Origin: CAYXXZ01 sp964469165
GTDB taxonomy: Bacteria > Pseudomonadota > Gammaproteobacteria > Pseudomonadales > Porticoccaceae
Length of the DNA stretch: 33,855 nucleotides
Direction: 5' to 3'
NCBI GenBank assembly: GCA_964469165.1
Contig: CAYXXZ010000024.1
Coordinates: 1 to 33,855, forward strand
The notes below the pieces were generated by a model. That model saw nothing but the letters and a program-made list of their open reading frames with translations. It searched no databases and had not been told where the DNA came from. The position numbers were made by a program, and so were the translations under genes. Every line of letters begins with the position of its first letter. Position 1 is the stretch's first letter. Shown here in pieces: positions 30,638 through 33,855 of the stretch.

Positions 30638-30735
30638 AAAATTGTTATGTCCCCGCCCAGTGAGGCGTTGTCCCAACGCTGACCTACACTTAGAAGTCTT
30701 TCACAGGTCTACAACCATAGCGCAACTGTCGAACC

Positions 30736-31683
30736 ATGAATACATCGCAACAGCTCACCGCGCTGCCCGCGCACAGGGCCGTGGCTCACCTGCTCGAAGC
30801 CTATCTGCGCCAGGGCAAAAAAGCAGCGCGACGACTGGACGGGCAAAATCGTGCCGATGCCCTGCACGCCCTCAGGGTTGCCCTGCGCCGCAGCCGCGCC
30901 CTGATCTCGGCCTACCCGGAATGGCTGCCGGCCCATTGCAGGAAAAACCGCAAGCGTCTGCGCCGCCTGATGGCGTTGACCAACACTTCCCGGGACAATG
31001 ATGTGACGCTGGTCTGGCTGGAATCATTGCCTGCCAATGTGCAAAGTACGGCAGTGTTTGCTGCACTGTCTCGACACCTGCGCGAGCCTCTTCCAGATGC
31101 TGGCAACGCCAAACTTCGCAAGCGCTTCACGAAGCTGCGCAGGCGTCTGCGCAAGGGCCTGCCACTCGACCTATCCGACAACACCCCCTTTGGCCTCGTG
31201 GCCCAGGAGAAAATTCAAACCTCTCTAGCAATATTTTCCAGCCTGGTGGATGCGCTGCGCAGCCATCCCGACGAAACTCTCTGCCACGAGGCGCGCATCG
31301 CCGGGAAGCGCTTGCGCTATCTGCTGGAACCCCTGTGTCATTCAAAACCGCTGAAACGGCGGATCATCGCCCCGCTGACAACCATCCAGGACCTGCTGGG
31401 TGAAATACAGGATTGCCATATGGCTACCATTACACTGGCAACAACGACGACGGCACTTTACGGAGAGCCGGCAGGAGCGCCTTTCAGAGAAGATGGGCAA
31501 AGCCCTCGGGATAGCGTCGAGGGATTGCAGGACATCGCCAACCTGCTGGCAGAGCGGCGTCGATCCGCCTGGCAAAACCTTCGAAGAAACCTGAATGGCG
31601 ACGACAACCTGTTCGAGACGTTGCTTGTCGAGTTGGAATCTCCAGGGTCTGTTGGCATTTATGCCGCAACGTACACTCGGTGA
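30736..31683 (+). CDS. CHAD domain protein
   Basis: A 315-residue, strongly basic, all-helical protein. CHAD domains bind inorganic polyphosphate and localise to polyP granules. The two conserved His helices are clear: ADALHALRVALRRSRALI near residue 45 and LCHEARIAGKRLRYLLEPL near residue 185. LLGEIQDCHMAT follows in the second half. CHAD is often fused or adjacent to a CYTH triphosphatase; none is seen here, so this is a stand-alone form. It is divergent from the membrane-protein/methyltransferase pair. 31684-31797 holds no supported gene. Confidence 0.9.
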   Translation: MNTSQQLTALPAHRAVAHLLEAYLRQGKKAARRLDGQNRADALHALRVALRRSRALISAYPEWLPAHCRKNRKRLRRLMALTNTSRDNDVTLVWLESLPANVQSTAVFAALSRHLREPLPDAGNAKLRKRFTKLRRRLRKGLPLDLSDNTPFGLVAQEKIQTSLAIFSSLVDALRSHPDETLCHEARIAGKRLRYLLEPLCHSKPLKRRIIAPLTTIQDLLGEIQDCHMATITLATTTTALYGEPAGAPFREDGQSPRDSVEGLQDIANLLAERRRSAWQNLRRNLNGDDNLFETLLVELESPGSVGIYAATYTR

Positions 31684-31797
31684 TCTGAGTTTGATGCCCG
31701 AACGCTTGTCTCCCTGAGTTCTAATTTTCTGGCAATGTACACAGCGGGATACAGGAAGACCAAATATAAGGAGAGATGAGTGTAGACACGCAGAGAC

Positions 31798-31822
31798 AAA
31801 AAAACCCGCTAAAAGCGGGTTT
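31798..31822 (-). terminator. Rho-independent terminator of tRNA-Lys
   Basis: Minus strand: 9-bp stem AAACCCGCT/AGCGGGTTT around TTT, followed by a run of seven Ts in total. It is about 45 bases past the tRNA 3' end. Confidence 0.88.
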
Positions 31823-31866
31823 CTCTGCTGTTTCGTAGATATCCGTAGACAACTAGAAACTCGTAC

Positions 31867-31942
31867 TGGTGGGTCGTGCTGGATTCGAACCAGCGACCAA
31901 TTGGTTAAAAGCCAACTGCTCTACCGACTGAGCTAACGACCC
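31867..31942 (-). tRNA. tRNA-Lys (anticodon UUU)
   Basis: A 76-nucleotide cloverleaf on the minus strand: acceptor GGGTCGT pairing with ACGACCC, D-arm GCTC/GAGC, anticodon loop CTTTTAA with TTT at 31907-31909, T-arm with GGTTCGAATCC, and an encoded CCA end at 31867-31869. Position next to queC matches Pseudomonas. There is no integrase or duplicated tRNA 3' end downstream, so no sign that it serves as an attachment site. Confidence 0.98.
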
Positions 31943-31954
31943 GAAGAGGCGCAC

Positions 31955-31982
31955 ATGTTACTTATTTTTTTTCTCTCGTCAA
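31955..31982 (-). promoter_or_regulatory. tRNA-Lys promoter
   Basis: Minus strand: TTGACG (31977-31982), a 16-base A-rich spacer, TAACAT (31955-31960), followed by a GC-rich discriminator (GTGCGCC) of the kind linked to stringent control. It starts a few bases before the mature tRNA. Confidence 0.6.
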
Positions 31983-31995
31983 CAAAAAAATTCCT

Positions 31996-32685
31996 CTATC
32001 TGTAATATTCCGTTGGATCGGCGACGCCCGCTTCGGCAAAACCCTGGCGCCGCAGGCGACAGCTGTCGCAATGACCGCAGGCCCACCCCGCCGTGTCGGC
32101 CTGGTAACAGGACACCGTCATGGCGTAATCGACACCCAGCGCGATACCGCGGCGGATGATGTCCGCCTTGCTCATATCCATCAGCGGCGCGTGTATACGC
32201 AACGTATCACCTTCCATACCCGCCCTCGTGGCCAGATTCGCCATCACCTCGAAGGCACTGATAAATGCCGGACGGCAATCCGGGTAGCCCGAGTAATCGA
32301 CGGCGTTGACACCAATGAAGATATCTCCGGCATGCAGCACCTCGGCCCAGCCGAGGGCGATGGAGAGAAACACGGTGTTGCGCGCTGGCACGTAGGTGAT
32401 GGGAATGCTTTGATCCGGTGCGGCGTCCTCCGGCACGGCAATGTCGTCGTCGGTGAGTGCCGAGCCGCCGATGGCGCGCAGGTCGATGGCCAGGGTTTTG
32501 TGCTCGACCGCGCCCAGCGCCCGGCTGACGCGCTCGGAGGCGGCGAGTTCGGCGCGATGACGCTGACCGTAATCGAAGCTCAGGGTGTGACAGCGATAGC
32601 CCGCGTCGCGCGCGATGGCCAGCACCGTTGCGGAATCCAGGCCACCCGAGACCAGTATTACGGCGTTGCGATCGAGAGAAGTCAT
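31996..32685 (-). CDS. queC: 7-cyano-7-deazaguanine synthase QueC
   Basis: This 229-residue enzyme converts 7-carboxy-7-deazaguanine to preQ0 using ATP and ammonia, in queuosine precursor synthesis. The PP-loop SGGLDSAT lies near the N-terminus, YVPARNTVFLSIALGWAE in the centre, and the zinc site CYQADTAGWACGHCDSC near the C-terminus. The frame can start at TTG 32703, but MTSLDRNAVILVSGG at 32685 fits the family. The ribosome site is weak. It is separated from queE by 237 bases containing a copy of the dispersed palindromic repeat. Confidence 0.96.
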   Translation of the reverse strand: MTSLDRNAVILVSGGLDSATVLAIARDAGYRCHTLSFDYGQRHRAELAASERVSRALGAVEHKTLAIDLRAIGGSALTDDDIAVPEDAAPDQSIPITYVPARNTVFLSIALGWAEVLHAGDIFIGVNAVDYSGYPDCRPAFISAFEVMANLATRAGMEGDTLRIHAPLMDMSKADIIRRGIALGVDYAMTVSCYQADTAGWACGHCDSCRLRRQGFAEAGVADPTEYYR

Positions 32686-32783
32686 TGTTCTGTTACCAAT
32701 CAAGTGTTGCGCCGCAACCTGGCCGCGAGGAGGGCACGCTGCGGAAAAAACGAAGGATATTACACATAAGCCGGAAGTTTGGT

Positions 32784-32863
32784 TGAGCCATAAGCTGTAA
32801 GCCAGAACACGGAAGAGCGGAGTTCTGCCAGCGTTTAACTTAGAGCTTACAGCTTATAGCTCA
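32784..32863. repeat. Dispersed palindromic repeat, copy 2
   Basis: An 80-bp element with 19-base arms TGAGCCATAAGCTGTAAGC (32784-32802) and GCTTACAGCTTATAGCTCA (32845-32863), one mismatch in 19. The central AGTTCTGCCA resembles copy 1 (AGTTCTTCCA). It sits between queE and queC, which read in the same direction, so it should be transcribed as a hairpin if the genes share a message. Confidence 0.87.
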
Positions 32864-32922
32864 GGTCACCTCACCCGGAACAGCGGCCTGCATTTCAACA
32901 ACCATTGCCGAAACCTCCACCT

Positions 32923-33573
32923 TTAACGTCCCGGCTCGTCGTTCCAGAGAATCTTGTGCAGTTGCAGTTGCATTCGCACCGGTATGCGATCGGCGACCAG
33001 CCAGTCCGCCAAATCGCGCGGCGGCAGCGCACCGAACACCGGCGAAAACAGCACATTCTTCACTTTTGCCAGGAGGTCGTGCTCGTCGATCTTGACCCGC
33101 GCCCAGTCGTAATCGCGGCGATCGCTGATGACGAACTTGATTTCATCGATGGCCTTCAGGTAGCGCACATTGTCGTAGAGATTGCGTGCAACCTCGCCCG
33201 AGCCCGGTGTCTTGAGATCGAGAATCACCGCAACCCGGTCATCGACACCTTCGATATCCATGGCGCCACTGGTTTCCAGAGACACATTGAAACCCGCGTC
33301 ACAGAGCCTTGTGAGCAGCTTCCGGCAATCTTTCTGCGCAAGTGGCTCGCCGCCGGTCACCGTCACCCAGGGCGCGCTCAGGCGCTTTACTTCGGCCACG
33401 ATGGCATCCAGCGTCATGCGCTCACCGCCGTGAAATGCATAGGCGGTATCGCAATACACACAGCGCAGCGGGCAGCCGGTGAGGCGCACGAAAACCGTGG
33501 GCAAGCCCACGGTACTGGTCTCGCCCTGCAGGGAATAAAAGATCTCGGTGATTTTCAGGCTTTCAGCGGACAT
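32923..33573 (-). CDS. queE: 7-carboxy-7-deazaguanine synthase QueE
   Basis: This 216-residue radical-SAM enzyme rearranges 6-carboxytetrahydropterin to 7-carboxy-7-deazaguanine. The N-terminal FYSLQGETSTVGLPTVFVRL precedes the cluster motif CPLRCVYC (Cx3Cx2C), then DTAYAF and VTVTGGEPLAQ. The GxxxxE-like LETSG and the substrate-binding C-terminal part follow. It starts 43 bases after cpoB, as in Pseudomonas (pal-cpoB-queE-queC). Its product feeds QueC next door, and queG elsewhere in the window completes queuosine. Confidence 0.95.
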   Translation of the reverse strand: MSAESLKITEIFYSLQGETSTVGLPTVFVRLTGCPLRCVYCDTAYAFHGGERMTLDAIVAEVKRLSAPWVTVTGGEPLAQKDCRKLLTRLCDAGFNVSLETSGAMDIEGVDDRVAVILDLKTPGSGEVARNLYDNVRYLKAIDEIKFVISDRRDYDWARVKIDEHDLLAKVKNVLFSPVFGALPPRDLADWLVADRIPVRMQLQLHKILWNDEPGR

Positions 33574-33616
33574 GAGGTGAGCGCGGCGCGGCCAGCAATC
33601 TGACCGCGCCCATCAA

Positions 33617-33855
33617 TCAGAAGTTGTCGTCGAGGTAGGCGCGGGCGAGGGAAGCCGCGTTGGAATTGCCTGCCGCGACCTTGCCGAGCAGTTCTTTCGC
33701 CTTGTCGTTCTGGCCCTGCAAGTGATAGACACGGCCCAGCTTGAACATGGCATCCGGCGACTTGCGATGCGCCGGGAAGTTTGTCATCACCGCCGCAAAT
33801 GCCTTCTCGGCCTCGGGGAGATTGTTTTGCAGCAGGTAGATCTCACCCAGCCAGT
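33617..33855 (-). CDS. cpoB: Cell division coordinator CpoB, C-terminal fragment (5' end outside window)
   Basis: Only the last 79 codons are present; the frame is open to the window edge. They encode TPR helices (NNLPEAEKAFAAVMTNFP, SPDAMFKLGRVYHLQGQND) ending in YLDDNF and TGA at 33617-33619. CpoB (YbgF) is the periplasmic TPR protein of the Tol-Pal system that coordinates outer-membrane constriction with PBP1B. Identification rests on the MFKLGRVYHLQG-type repeat and on its position just upstream of queE. Confidence 0.88.
   Translation of the reverse strand, partial: WLGEIYLLQNNLPEAEKAFAAVMTNFPAHRKSPDAMFKLGRVYHLQGQNDKAKELLGKVAAGNSNAASLARAYLDDNF

Noticed and set aside
31783..31840. Short frame beginning ATG AGT GTA after AAGGAG, reading about 19 codons into the tRNA terminator.
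   Set aside because: The ribosome site is only two bases from the ATG and the frame runs through a terminator hairpin; no sign of coding.
31867..31942. tRNA-Lys as a possible integration site with an island beyond it.
   Set aside because: No integrase, no duplicated tRNA 3' segment and conserved flanking genes (queC, queE, cpoB).

Overview
The window is a 33.9 kb, GC-rich chromosomal segment of a gammaproteobacterium. Gene order on the left (nnr-tsaE-amiB-mutL-miaA-hfq-hflX-hflK-hflC-DUF2065-hisZ, with queG divergent) and on the right (cpoB-queE-queC-tRNA-Lys) follows the Pseudomonas / marine oligotrophic gammaproteobacterial arrangement. HisZ, a MutL with an endonuclease-type motif, and a ferredoxin-linked 2-oxoacid oxidoreductase argue against Enterobacteriaceae. 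A marine Cellvibrionales-type host (Halieaceae or Spongiibacteraceae relatives) is my best guess. That is inference from gene content, not a search result. No phage, integrase, transposase or CRISPR array was seen.

Layout. 1-11093 (minus strand) is a long run of housekeeping genes for NAD(P)HX repair, tRNA t6A and i6A modification, peptidoglycan amidase, mismatch repair, Hfq, HflX and the HflKC protease modulator. A terminator then separates DUF2065 and hisZ. queG (11181) reads the other way. At 12391 there is an orphan gene whose promoter holds a textbook Fur box between -35 and -10, followed by rpsT with its own promoter and terminator. 13371-14665 (minus) holds ompW, with an exact FNR/Anr box upstream, and a DUF4399 periplasmic protein. 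14804-20020 (minus) is a tightly coupled five-gene operon: FAD/Fe-S NAD(P)-type oxidoreductase, KorA (gamma-alpha fusion), KorB, a 70-aa membrane protein and BolA. 20303-24686 (minus) is aceE-aceF. Two divergent envelope proteases follow: an M16 lipoprotein (minus) and a BepA-like M48 metalloprotease (plus). Then come a methyltransferase coupled to a methionine-rich membrane protein (minus), a CHAD protein (plus), tRNA-Lys(UUU), queC, queE and the 3' end of cpoB (minus).

How the genes relate. Central carbon entry is represented twice, by pyruvate dehydrogenase E1/E2 and by the ferredoxin-type 2-oxoacid oxidoreductase beside it. The latter carries its own electron-transfer flavoprotein and a BolA that may relate to Fe-S supply. 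Queuosine synthesis is split between queG and queC/queE.

The most noteworthy non-coding features are two copies of an ~80-bp palindromic dispersed repeat (29527-29605 and 32784-32863), a 17-bp-arm stem-loop between the M16 gene and aceE, a PdhR-like palindrome upstream of aceE, and a 14-bp-arm inverted repeat with an alternative pairing partner between aceF and the kor operon. I found no wholly new multigene system. The best candidates for new biology are the Fur-controlled Cys/His-rich orphan at 12391, the kor-BolA operon with its small membrane protein, and the dispersed repeat family.
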